Assembly: GCA_021821225.1 (NCBI GenBank)
Contig: JAKACR010000005.1
Span: 1 to 35,986, forward strand
Direction: 5' to 3'
DNA length: 35,986 nucleotides
DNA from: Bacillota bacterium
GTDB lineage: Bacteria; Bacillota; Bacilli; Alicyclobacillales; SLC66
Both the position numbers and the translations under genes were made by a program. The notes beneath the pieces were generated by a model. The model searched no databases. It worked only from the letters and a program-made list of their open reading frames with translations, and was not told the origin of the DNA. Shown piece by piece: positions 26,300 through 33,303 of the stretch; the first letter of the stretch is position 1; every line of letters begins with the position of its first letter.

Positions 26300-27229
26300 A
26301 TGAACGTGGTGATCGATGTGAAACGGTCGCGCGACACTAGCGTGGATATCGCGGGAATCAGCTTTATCATACTCTTTGCAGTGTCTCTGTTCACACCGCT
26401 GTCCACACTTTCCTTGATATTCACGCCGGCGCCGCTGGCCTTTCTGTTTTACCGCGGGCTGGCACGGCGGGCATTCGCGGTCTTGATCGCGACCGTCATC
26501 GCGTTCTCGTGGACGGGTGCGCTGCCGGCGCTGAGCCTGCTGCTGGGTCTGATCGGCGTGTATGCCTTCACGCTCGGCGCAGGGTTTCGCAAAGACAAGC
26601 TGGATCGGACGGCCGTCGCCGCCACGCTTGTGGTCGTTGTCGCGCTCATCCTCGGGATCGCGGTTTTGCAGTCATCAGGCCAGCCGCTCGCGGCGCTGAT
26701 CCACAAGTCTCTTCTGACCGCGTTTCACACCAGCGGTCAACTCCGGATTGTGGCCAACGGCTCCACGACCCAGATCATCGACCAAGTGATGCAGGAGGTG
26801 ACCACGTATCTTCCAGGCCTCATCGTGATTGTGTCGGTTGTGATCACACTGGCCAATCTCGCGGTGCTTGGCGCCGTTCTCCAACGGACGCAGGGTCCAC
26901 GGCCGCACGTCATGCGCAACATCAGGTTCCCCAAGTACATCGGCGGCCTGTACGTGCTGATTCTCGTGGCGCAGATGTTCAGCTCGGGAGGGAGTGCGAC
27001 GTTCACCCAGTTTGTGTCAAGCGCCTGGATCATCATCAGTTTTCTGCTCGTCATTCAGGCGCTGTCACTCATCTGGTGGAAATTGTCCCATTATGCGTTC
27101 GGCCCTTTCCTCGCGGCGCTTGCCGCCGTTTGTTCCCTTGTGCCGGTCGCGGGCTACATCTACGTTCTGGTCGGCTTGCTCGACACGATATTCGACTTCC
27201 GCGGCCGCGCCGGGACCAGAGCGCCGTAA
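26300..27229 (+). CDS. yybS: YybS family membrane protein (DUF2232)
   Basis: A roughly 309-residue polytopic membrane protein with about eight hydrophobic helices, e.g. 19-45, 56-80, 108-124, 170-190 and a C-terminal set ending GYIYVLVGLLDTIFDFR, which is typical of the YybS/DUF2232 family. Function is unknown. The start is uncertain: ATG 26300, GTG 26318 or an upstream ATG 26228 (after AAAGGG) are all in frame. rplI begins 42 bases after its stop; the gdpP (yybT) gene normally found between them is absent. Confidence 0.75.
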   Translation: MNVVIDVKRSRDTSVDIAGISFIILFAVSLFTPLSTLSLIFTPAPLAFLFYRGLARRAFAVLIATVIAFSWTGALPALSLLLGLIGVYAFTLGAGFRKDKLDRTAVAATLVVVVALILGIAVLQSSGQPLAALIHKSLLTAFHTSGQLRIVANGSTTQIIDQVMQEVTTYLPGLIVIVSVVITLANLAVLGAVLQRTQGPRPHVMRNIRFPKYIGGLYVLILVAQMFSSGGSATFTQFVSSAWIIISFLLVIQALSLIWWKLSHYAFGPFLAALAAVCSLVPVAGYIYVLVGLLDTIFDFRGRAGTRAP

Positions 27230-27271
27230 GTTGCATTTCAACGTCAATCTCAAGGGAAGGGTGTCGTCTCC

Positions 27272-27715
27272 ATGAAGGTCGTTTTTCTGCAGGACGTAGC
27301 GCAACAGGGCAAGAAGGGTGACGTGAAGACGGTATCGGAGGGGTACGCGCGCAATTTTCTCCTTCCGCGTGGACTCGTGCGCGAAGCGAGCCCCGAAGTC
27401 CTGAAGGAACTTGACGCGCAAAAGGCGGTCGACGCGCGCAAGGAACAGCAGCAACTGGCTGCGGCCCGCGCCGTGGCGGAGAAGTTGCGGACGTACACGC
27501 TCACCATCCCGGTCCGGACCGGGGAAGGCGGGAAACTGTTTGGAGCGGTCACGCCGAAGCATATCGCGGAAGAACTGGCGAAAGTCGGCTTCAACGTGGA
27601 CAAGAAGAAGATCGTCCTGCCCGAGGCCATCCATTCGCTCGGCGCCACGGTGGTGCCGATCCGGCTGTATCACGATGTTACCGCGCATCTGCAGGTCCAT
27701 GTCGTAGAGCGGTGA
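27272..27715 (+). CDS. rplI: 50S ribosomal protein L9
   Basis: A 147-residue ribosomal protein of the L1-stalk base. The N-terminal domain has MKVVFLQDV, GKKGDVKTVSEGYARNFLLP. A long charged connecting helix (about 41-75) leads to the C-terminal domain with GKLFGAVTPKHIAEEL. The ATG at 27272 is preceded by GGGAAGGG. It lies 18 bases upstream of the helicase gene. Confidence 0.97.
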   Translation: MKVVFLQDVAQQGKKGDVKTVSEGYARNFLLPRGLVREASPEVLKELDAQKAVDARKEQQQLAAARAVAEKLRTYTLTIPVRTGEGGKLFGAVTPKHIAEELAKVGFNVDKKKIVLPEAIHSLGATVVPIRLYHDVTAHLQVHVVER

Positions 27716-27733
27716 TCAGTCCAGGGGGTCAGT

Positions 27734-29068
27734 ATGGAATCGGGTTATGAACGCCTTCCGCCGCAGAGCATAGAGGCCGAGCAGGCCGTCCTCGGAGCCG
27801 TGCTGCTGTCGCCCGACATCTTGCCCGCACTCGCCGAGCGCCTGCGTTCGGAGGACTTCTACCGGGGAGCGCACCAGGTGATCTATGCGGCGGCCCTGGC
27901 CGTGGCGGAGTCGGGCGAACCGGTCGATTTGGTGACGCTCACCGGGCGTCTGCAGGCCGATGGAAAACTTGAAGAGTCCGGCGGCATCGAATACATAGTC
28001 GCGCTGTCGCGCTCCGTTCCGACGGCGGCGAACGTGGACTACCACGCGCAGATCGTCTCGGACCGCGCGCTCTTGCGGCGTCTGATCGGCGTGACGACGG
28101 AGATTGCCGCAACCAGCTACAAGGGGGCGCCAGACGTCGGTGAACTGCTCGACTCCGCGGAGCGGCGCATCCTCGAACTCTCGCAGTCGCGGACACTGCG
28201 CGGATTCACGCCCATTCGCGAGGTCCTGCTGGACGCCTACGAGCGGGTCGAATTTCTCTACAACCACAAGGGGAGTCTGACGGGAGTACCGTCAGGCTAC
28301 GCCGAATTGGACAGAATGACGTTCGGATTCCAAAAATCCGACCTGATTATCATTGCCGCGCGTCCCTCGGTCGGAAAGACCGCGTTCGCGCTCAATATTG
28401 CCCAGAACGTCGCGGTGCGGGGGAAGATGACATGCGCCATCTTCAGCCTTGAGATGTCCAAGGAACAGTTGGCGCAGCGAATGATCTGCGCCGAGGCGAA
28501 CCTGGACGCCCAGGTGCTGCGCACGGGACAACTGACGGACCAGGACTGGTCGAAGCTGACGATGGGGATGGAGTCGCTTTCGGAGGCGGCCCTCTTCATA
28601 GACGACAGTCCGGGCATCACGATCACGGAAATGCGCTCCCGGCTGCGCAAGCTGCAGTTGGAGCACGGACTCGGACTCGTCGTCGTCGACTACCTCCAGT
28701 TGATTCACGGCCGCAGCCGAACGGACAACAGGCAGCAGGAGATCTCGGAGATATCGCGCAACCTCAAGGCGTTGGCAAGGGAATTGGACACGCCCGTGAT
28801 CGCGCTTTCGCAGCTGAGCCGGTCGGTCGAGCAGCGCCAGGACAAGCGCCCGATGCTGTCGGACATCCGGGAATCCGGCAGTATCGAACAGGATGCGGAC
28901 GTGGTTGCCTTCCTGTACCGCGACGATTACTACGATCCGGAGTCCGAGCGCAAGAATATCGTCGAGGTCATTATTGGCAAGCAGCGGAATGGACCTACGG
29001 GCAAGGTCGAACTCGTTTTCTTGAAGAACTACAACAAGTTTGTATCCCTTGAGAAGCATGCGCGGTGA
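27734..29068 (+). CDS. dnaB: Replicative DNA helicase DnaB (DnaC in B. subtilis)
   Basis: Hexameric 5'-3' helicase that unwinds DNA at the fork; 444 residues. The N-terminal domain has RLPPQSIEAEQAVLGAVLL. The RecA-like C-terminal domain has Walker A ARPSVGKTAF near 209-217, Walker B LVVVDYLQLI, and the DnaB motif LSQLSRSVEQRQDKRPMLSD. It ends with the conserved KNYNKF segment. The ATG at 27734 follows AGGGGGTC. Its stop overlaps the next gene (GTGA). Confidence 0.97.
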   Translation: MESGYERLPPQSIEAEQAVLGAVLLSPDILPALAERLRSEDFYRGAHQVIYAAALAVAESGEPVDLVTLTGRLQADGKLEESGGIEYIVALSRSVPTAANVDYHAQIVSDRALLRRLIGVTTEIAATSYKGAPDVGELLDSAERRILELSQSRTLRGFTPIREVLLDAYERVEFLYNHKGSLTGVPSGYAELDRMTFGFQKSDLIIIAARPSVGKTAFALNIAQNVAVRGKMTCAIFSLEMSKEQLAQRMICAEANLDAQVLRTGQLTDQDWSKLTMGMESLSEAALFIDDSPGITITEMRSRLRKLQLEHGLGLVVVDYLQLIHGRSRTDNRQQEISEISRNLKALARELDTPVIALSQLSRSVEQRQDKRPMLSDIRESGSIEQDADVVAFLYRDDYYDPESERKNIVEVIIGKQRNGPTGKVELVFLKNYNKFVSLEKHAR

Positions 29069-29613
29069 TCTCCATGGCACAATGTGACGAACGTCCCGCC
29101 GAAAGTTCCGCGCGCGACAGGCGGTCGCGCCACCCCAAAGAGCGCCTGCGGCCCATCCACGTCGTCTTCTGGCTGTTGTCGCCGCTGCACCTGCGGCTGC
29201 GTGAGCCGTCCATGTGGCCGCGTAACCGCTACGCGCGGCCGTCAGACATTCCGCCGACGAGCCGCAACAGGCAACGGCGGCGGGCGAAGCGGCTGCGCCT
29301 GAGGCGGAGACTGAAGGTTCGGCGGGCCGCCAGGCTGACGGGGCTTGGGGCGGTGGCAATCGTTTCTCTCGCGGCGCTCGTCTTTTGGGCGAAATTTGCC
29401 GTAGTCTATAACCTTCCGGTGTTCGTGCGTCACGGCGGGCTGATCCACGCGCACGCCTACATCGTTTTGAAGTCCTGGTGGTTCGGGCCGCCGGAGTTCA
29501 ATCTCCGTCAGTACCCGGTTGCTGCGAACGAGCCATGGAGTTCACTGACAACGGAGTTGGGGCGTTATCGAGAGATTGTCACTAATCCGTCAGAGATCGT
29601 GTTCAGTTGGTGA
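29065..29613 (+). CDS. Unrecognised single-pass membrane protein
   Basis: A 182-residue protein of no recognised family. The first 90 residues are strongly basic, with an Arg-rich block RNRQRRRAKRLRLRRRLK at about 67-84. They are followed by one transmembrane segment (about 91-115) and a 65-residue outer domain with several Trp and Tyr (KSWWFGPPEF). The topology rule predicts the basic part in the cytoplasm. The GTG start at 29065 overlaps the helicase stop (GTGA), so it is translationally coupled to dnaB; ATG 29074 is an alternative. The role is unknown. Confidence 0.7.
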   Translation: MISMAQCDERPAESSARDRRSRHPKERLRPIHVVFWLLSPLHLRLREPSMWPRNRYARPSDIPPTSRNRQRRRAKRLRLRRRLKVRRAARLTGLGAVAIVSLAALVFWAKFAVVYNLPVFVRHGGLIHAHAYIVLKSWWFGPPEFNLRQYPVAANEPWSSLTTELGRYREIVTNPSEIVFSW

Positions 29614-29627
29614 ATGGGCGCCGTGTT

Positions 29628-29664
29628 ACGAACAAAAACGCGGTCATATGAATGTATTGTTCGT
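29628..29664. promoter_or_regulatory. Putative PurR operator (paired PurBox-like sites)
   Basis: ACGAACAA (29628-29635) and TTGTTCGT (29657-29664) form an inverted repeat with 21 bases between. Each contains the CGAAC core of the Gram-positive PurBox (consensus AWWWCCGAACWWT); the right-hand site matches about 11 of 13 positions on the minus strand. The pair lies just upstream of the purA promoter. Confidence 0.55.
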
Positions 29665-29673
29665 GTTTTCTCG

Positions 29674-29702
29674 TTGACACGCAGGAGTCGGGTTGTTACA
29701 CT
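29674..29702 (+). promoter_or_regulatory. Sigma-A promoter of purA
   Basis: TTGACA (29674-29679) and TACACT (29697-29702), spacer 17. This leaves an approximately 80-base untranslated leader before purA. Confidence 0.8.
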
Positions 29703-29789
29703 CATCCGGGGCGCTCGGAGTCCGACTGCTTTTGGCCGACCGGGCATTTACACACGAACAAACCGTGAGCTGATTGGGAGAGATGACAC

Positions 29790-31073
29790 ATGGCAACAGT
29801 CGTTGTTGTGGGTACGCAGTGGGGCGACGAAGGCAAGGGCAAGATCACGGATTACCTCGCGCAGCGGGCGGACGTGGTTGCGCGCTATCAGGGCGGCAAT
29901 AACGCAGGCCATCAGATCAAGCTCGGCGAGCAGAAATTTGACCTGCACCTGCTTCCTTCCGGAGTGCTGTACCCCGACAAGCTGTGCGTGATCGGCAACG
30001 GCGTCGTGATTGACCCAAGGGCCCTGCTGCACGAGATCGATTACATCCAGGCGTTGCAAGGGAGCATGGCGCGGCTCGCGATCAGTGATCGGGCGCACCT
30101 CGTGATGCCTTATCACATTCGGATGGACGAAATTGAAGAGGACCGCAAGGGCAGCGAGAAGATCGGTACGACGCGCAAGGGGATCGGTCCCGCCTATATG
30201 GACAAGGCGGCGAGGATCGGCATCCGCGTGGCGGACCTGCTGGATGAACCGGAGTTTCGGCGCAAGCTGGCGATGAATCTACAAGAGAAAAACCGCATGT
30301 TCGAGCGCTTCTATGGCGTGGCTCCACTGCACTTTGACGAGATCGCCGAGGACTATCTTGTCATGGCGGAGCGGATTCGGGGTTTTGTGCAGGACACCTC
30401 CGTCGTGCTCGACGAGGCGATGGCCCGCGGAGAGGACATCCTGTTCGAAGGCGCGCAGGCGACGATGCTTGATCTGGACCACGGGACGTACCCGTATGTC
30501 ACGGCGTCCAATCCGGTGGCCGGGGGCGTCTGCATCGGATCGGGTATCGGGCCGACGCGGGTGGGGACTGTCGTGGGGGTTGTGAAGGCGTATACGACGC
30601 GCGTCGGCGAGGGGCCGTTTGTCACGGAGATGGACGATGACATCGGCGGCAAGCTGCGTGAGGCCGGCCACGAGTACGGCGTAACGACCGGGCGGCCCCG
30701 GCGAATGGGCTGGTTTGACGCTGTGGTGACGCGGCATGCGCGGCGCGTGAGCGGCTTGGACGGCATCGCCGTTACGAAGCTGGACATCCTGACAGGCATG
30801 GATGAACTGCGCATCTGCACGGGCTACCGGCTCGACGGCGAAGTGATCACGCATATCCCGGCGAGCGTATCGGCGTTGGCGCGCTGTGAGCCGGTGTATG
30901 AGACGCTTCCGGGCTGGCGGCAGGACATCAGCGGCATGCGGTCTCTGGAGGAGCTTCCGGAGCAGGCGCAGCGTTACCTTGGACGGATCGCGGAGTTGAC
31001 GGGGGCGCCTCTGCTGCTGTTCGGGACGGGCGCGGAGCGGGATCAGATCGTCGAGGTCAAGCGCGTGATGTGA
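29790..31073 (+). CDS. purA: Adenylosuccinate synthetase
   Basis: Converts IMP and aspartate to adenylosuccinate with GTP, the committed step to AMP; 427 residues. The P-loop-like WGDEGKGK (11-18) contains catalytic Asp13, and NNAGH contains catalytic His41. GPAYMDKAAR, GAQATMLDLDHGTYPYVT and the GTP-binding KLDILTG complete the signature. The ATG at 29790 has GGGAGAG upstream. It has its own promoter and a possible PurR operator. A large hairpin follows its stop. Confidence 0.97.
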   Translation: MATVVVVGTQWGDEGKGKITDYLAQRADVVARYQGGNNAGHQIKLGEQKFDLHLLPSGVLYPDKLCVIGNGVVIDPRALLHEIDYIQALQGSMARLAISDRAHLVMPYHIRMDEIEEDRKGSEKIGTTRKGIGPAYMDKAARIGIRVADLLDEPEFRRKLAMNLQEKNRMFERFYGVAPLHFDEIAEDYLVMAERIRGFVQDTSVVLDEAMARGEDILFEGAQATMLDLDHGTYPYVTASNPVAGGVCIGSGIGPTRVGTVVGVVKAYTTRVGEGPFVTEMDDDIGGKLREAGHEYGVTTGRPRRMGWFDAVVTRHARRVSGLDGIAVTKLDILTGMDELRICTGYRLDGEVITHIPASVSALARCEPVYETLPGWRQDISGMRSLEELPEQAQRYLGRIAELTGAPLLLFGTGAERDQIVEVKRVM

Positions 31074-31160
31074 CGCGTGGTTGCGGCGGTTGCGGCGTTC
31101 GCGAACTGCGGTTGCCACACGGAGCCGGCCGGGGCGGTTTGCGGGCTGGCATGCGTGGCC

Positions 31161-31215
31161 AAGGTGGGCGGTTGCGTGCGGGCGGCCGCCAGGCCCGTGC
31201 GCAACCGCCCACCTT
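31161..31215. terminator. 55-base near-perfect hairpin after purA
   Basis: Arms 31161-31176 and 31200-31215 (AAGGTGGGCGGTTGCG and its complement) pair perfectly over 16 bases. The interior continues pairing for seven more (31177-31183 with 31193-31199, two wobbles), leaving a 9-base loop. No T-run follows. It may terminate purA; alternatively it is a dispersed palindromic repeat. Confidence 0.6.
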
Positions 31216-31242
31216 GCGCGCATGGAGAAGCCGTGCTATAGT
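31214..31242 (+). promoter_or_regulatory. Promoter of tRNA-Lys
   Basis: TTGCGC (31214-31219) and an extended -10 TGCTATAGT (31234-31242) with a 17-base spacer, ending 20 bases before the tRNA. Confidence 0.75.
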
Positions 31243-31262
31243 GTCTGTCGTACTGTGATCGT

Positions 31263-31338
31263 GAGCCATTAGCTCAGTTGGTAGAGCACCTGACTTTTAA
31301 TCAGGGTGTCGCTGGTTCGAGCCCAGCATGGCTCACCA
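31263..31338 (+). tRNA. trnK: tRNA-Lys (anticodon UUU)
   Basis: A complete 76-base cloverleaf: acceptor GAGCCAT/ATGGCTC, D-arm GCTC...GAGC, anticodon stem CCTGA/TCAGG with loop CTTTTAA (anticodon TTT), and T-arm GCTGG TTCGAGC CCAGC. Discriminator A and an encoded CCA end are present. It is the likely substrate of the MnmEG pathway encoded elsewhere in the window. Confidence 0.97.
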
Positions 31339-31342
31339 AAGG

Positions 31343-31367
31343 AAACCGCGCGGTTGCGCGGTTTTTT
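31343..31367 (+). terminator. Rho-independent terminator of tRNA-Lys
   Basis: AAACCGCGC, loop GGTT, GCGCGGTTT, then further T residues (six T in a row overall, 31362-31367). A classical intrinsic terminator 5 bases after the tRNA. Confidence 0.9.
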
Positions 31368-31661
31368 GCTGTGTAGCGGGGCGCGTGGATGGCAGGGAGT
31401 GCGGTTTGGTGCAACTTTGGTGCAACTGGGGGTAGGACTGCGGGAAGTTGTAGTCCTGAGTTTGCTGGTTTGGTGGGGAGTTGCTTGCTTCGAGGTGATG
31501 CCTCGGGTGTTCCGTGGGCGGGAAACGAGTGGTATAATTTGTCGCAAAGCACCTGTGCTCGAACGAGAAATTAGCCGTAGATAAGTTGTGGAGTTGGCCC
31601 CTGGTCGTCACAGATAAGTGCATAATCCAGAAGCATGGTCGGATGTTTATGCAGTTTCTAT
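31368..31661. other. Gap between tRNA-Lys terminator and doc
   Basis: There is no credible gene. It holds the tandem repeat at 31405-31426 (listed separately) and a perfect -10 TATAAT at 31533-31538 (+) with a poor -35 (TTCCGT, 31511-31516). Transcription from it would run antisense into the toxin gene. No stable RNA fold was recognised. Confidence 0.5.
31405..31426 (+). repeat. Perfect tandem 11-bp repeat near tRNA-Lys
   Basis: TTTGGTGCAAC occurs twice back to back (31405-31415 and 31416-31426), about 65 bases past the tRNA. Short direct repeats of this kind next to a tRNA 3' end are typical of arm-type binding sites for tyrosine recombinases. No integrase gene is in the window. Confidence 0.75.
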
Positions 31662-32057
31662 CTACTCGTTGGAGTGCAGGGTTTTGGTATGATTTGAAAG
31701 CCAATCTGCAATAGTCTCTAACGATAAACGTTTCTCCGCAACCCGAACGACAAAATCCTCAATCTCTCCGTGGGCGGCGATGATGGAGATGCCATTTAAT
31801 TGTACCAAAAGACCTACAGTTGCAAACGCGGTCCGTTTGTTCCCATCCTGGAACGGATGATTGAGTATGAGTGAGTGAAACATCGCCGATGCTTTCTCAA
31901 TTAAATCAGGGTAAGCATCCCTTCCGAACACGGTTGTGTGAGGACGTGCGACAGCTGATTCGAGGCCACCAATGTCACGCACACCATGCAGGCCACCGAA
32001 GCGCTCTATCATCTGAAAGTGAATGTAGAGGACTTCCTCAACGGTTAGAAACCTCAT
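31662..32057 (-). CDS. doc: Death-on-curing (Doc/Fic) family toxin
   Basis: A 131-residue Fic-fold protein. The motif HPFQDGNKRTA (67-77) has the Doc form (NKR) rather than the AMP-transferring Fic form (GNGR). P1 Doc phosphorylates elongation factor Tu, so translation inhibition is the expected effect. GLHGVRDIGGLESAVARP at 22-39 is typical of the family N-terminus. The start ATG (32057) overlaps the antitoxin stop (ATGA). It is AT-richer than the core genes and in reverse orientation, consistent with acquisition. Confidence 0.92.
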   Translation of the reverse strand: MRFLTVEEVLYIHFQMIERFGGLHGVRDIGGLESAVARPHTTVFGRDAYPDLIEKASAMFHSLILNHPFQDGNKRTAFATVGLLVQLNGISIIAAHGEIEDFVVRVAEKRLSLETIADWLSNHTKTLHSNE

Positions 32058-32293
32058 CGGTCCGCCAGTCCTTTGAGAACGTCGTCATATTCGGCCACAA
32101 AACGGTCAACTGCCGCATAAAATTCTGGTGTAATGTCAGAACCTGATGAGGGCATTGGACGAACCACGATCTCTCCTTGTTCATTACGCGTAATTTGAAC
32201 AGGTTGATCTTCAAGGTGCATTTCACGGACCCAATCCGCCGGAATCGATACAGCGAAGCTGTTTCCAGCTCTGAACACCTTTCGCACTTCCAT
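32054..32293 (-). CDS. AbrB/MazE-type antitoxin (SpoVT-AbrB domain)
   Basis: A 79-residue protein with an N-terminal swapped-hairpin AbrB/MazE DNA-binding domain (VFRAGNSFAVSIPADWVREMHL, about 5-26). A C-terminal tail (about 45-79) would wrap and neutralise the toxin. It precedes and overlaps doc, the standard antitoxin-first order. The ATG at 32293 has GAGGAGG about 9 bases upstream, preferred over a longer frame with no ribosome site. It probably represses its own promoter. Confidence 0.88.
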   Translation of the reverse strand: MEVRKVFRAGNSFAVSIPADWVREMHLEDQPVQITRNEQGEIVVRPMPSSGSDITPEFYAAVDRFVAEYDDVLKGLADR

Positions 32294-32327
32294 TTCTTTG
32301 TATCCTCCTCGGCATTTCGTTAAAACA

Positions 32328-32336
32328 ATTATAACA
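32328..32336 (-). promoter_or_regulatory. Extended -10 promoter of the toxin-antitoxin operon
   Basis: On the minus strand TGTTATAAT (32336-32328), a perfect extended -10, lies 34 bases before the antitoxin start. The -35 region is not convincing. Confidence 0.65.
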
Positions 32337-32423
32337 CAATCGACGAACGATTCGCGATTCGCTTTTAGCGGTCTCGACACCTTGAATCTCTATCCATGGC
32401 ATATAATTATCCAAACCACCGGC

Positions 32424-33038
32424 TCACCGGGTTTCGGTTGCCAATTTGATTCCAAGTGCGACGAAGCATACGGCGAAGGCTTGACGAAGTCGACGAACAG
32501 CCTGCGGCTTGTCCAGCAGCCGGCGCCTCGCGAGCGAGGCCGCCATCCCGTATATGACAAAGACGACAAATGTCATCGCCATGAAGATCCCGCCAAGTTC
32601 AAGCAGGATCGGGAGTGGATTTCGGGTGTTCAGGGGTACGAACTGGGGAAGGAATGCGAAAAAGAACAAGGTCAGTTTTGGATTGAGTAGATTCGCGCCG
32701 ACGGCCGCTCCTGCCATTCTCACCCAAGATACGGGTGCAGGCGAGGTGGCGAGCGATAGCGGTCGTCGGTCTCGCCAAGTGACGACTGCAAGCACGAGCA
32801 GGTACCCGATGCCAAGCACTTTCAGCGTCTCAAAGGCCAGACCGCTGACCTGAAGAAGAGCGACTGTGCCTGTCAAGGCCGCGATGAGATGCGGCAGGAT
32901 GCCGAGCGTGCATCCGGCTGCAGTGATGACTCCCGCTCGCGCCCCGCGAACAACGCCTGCGGTGACTGTGAGCAACACCCCGGTTCCGGGGACGGCGACG
33001 AACGCGAGCGCTGTAAGAACAAACGCAATACTGACCAA
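32424..33038 (-). CDS. LysE/RhtB family amino-acid exporter
   Basis: A 204-residue membrane protein with six predicted helices, of the LysE/RhtB/translocator superfamily. Hallmarks are VPGTGVLLTVTAGVVRGARAG near the N-terminus, GIGYLLVLAVVTWR, and GANLLNPKLTLFFFAFLPQFV. The family exports amino acids or derivatives such as homoserine lactone and threonine; the substrate here is unknown. The start is TTG at 33038 with GGAGGG 6 bases upstream. It is monocistronic, divergent from the methyltransferase. Confidence 0.88.
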   Translation of the reverse strand: MVSIAFVLTALAFVAVPGTGVLLTVTAGVVRGARAGVITAAGCTLGILPHLIAALTGTVALLQVSGLAFETLKVLGIGYLLVLAVVTWRDRRPLSLATSPAPVSWVRMAGAAVGANLLNPKLTLFFFAFLPQFVPLNTRNPLPILLELGGIFMAMTFVVFVIYGMAASLARRRLLDKPQAVRRLRQAFAVCFVALGIKLATETR

Positions 33039-33251
33039 TATTCGCCCTCCCTACGCCGCAACGGACGTTTCATGGTTCCACACTCATGCACGGGGAATGG
33101 TACAAGGGAATTTGGCGTTTCCATCAGGAAACACACTCGCTCCCGGTAATTTGGCTGCGCTGACGACGCCAGTTTACCAGAAGAGAGGGTGTTTTTCTAT
33201 TTTGCAGGATACCGAAAATCCAAGCCGGACACGCCTTCGCGATCGCTATCA

Positions 33252-33269
33252 GGGTTTGAAACCCGGGTT
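33252..33269. promoter_or_regulatory. Overlapping palindromes before the methyltransferase gene
   Basis: GGGTTTGAAACCC (33252-33264) and AACCCGGGTT (33260-33269) overlap 35-50 bases ahead of the start codon. A regulator-binding site is a reasonable inference; no cognate protein is shown. The rest of the 33039-33303 gap holds no clear gene. Confidence 0.4.
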
Positions 33270-33303
33270 GATAAAGTTGCTAAATAAGGAGTATCTGTCT
33301 GTA

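Noticed and set aside
33260..33269. AACCCGGGTT considered as a Noc-binding site
   Set aside because: It shares only the CCCGGG centre with the Noc consensus, and the flanks differ. It is better explained as part of the local overlapping palindromes.
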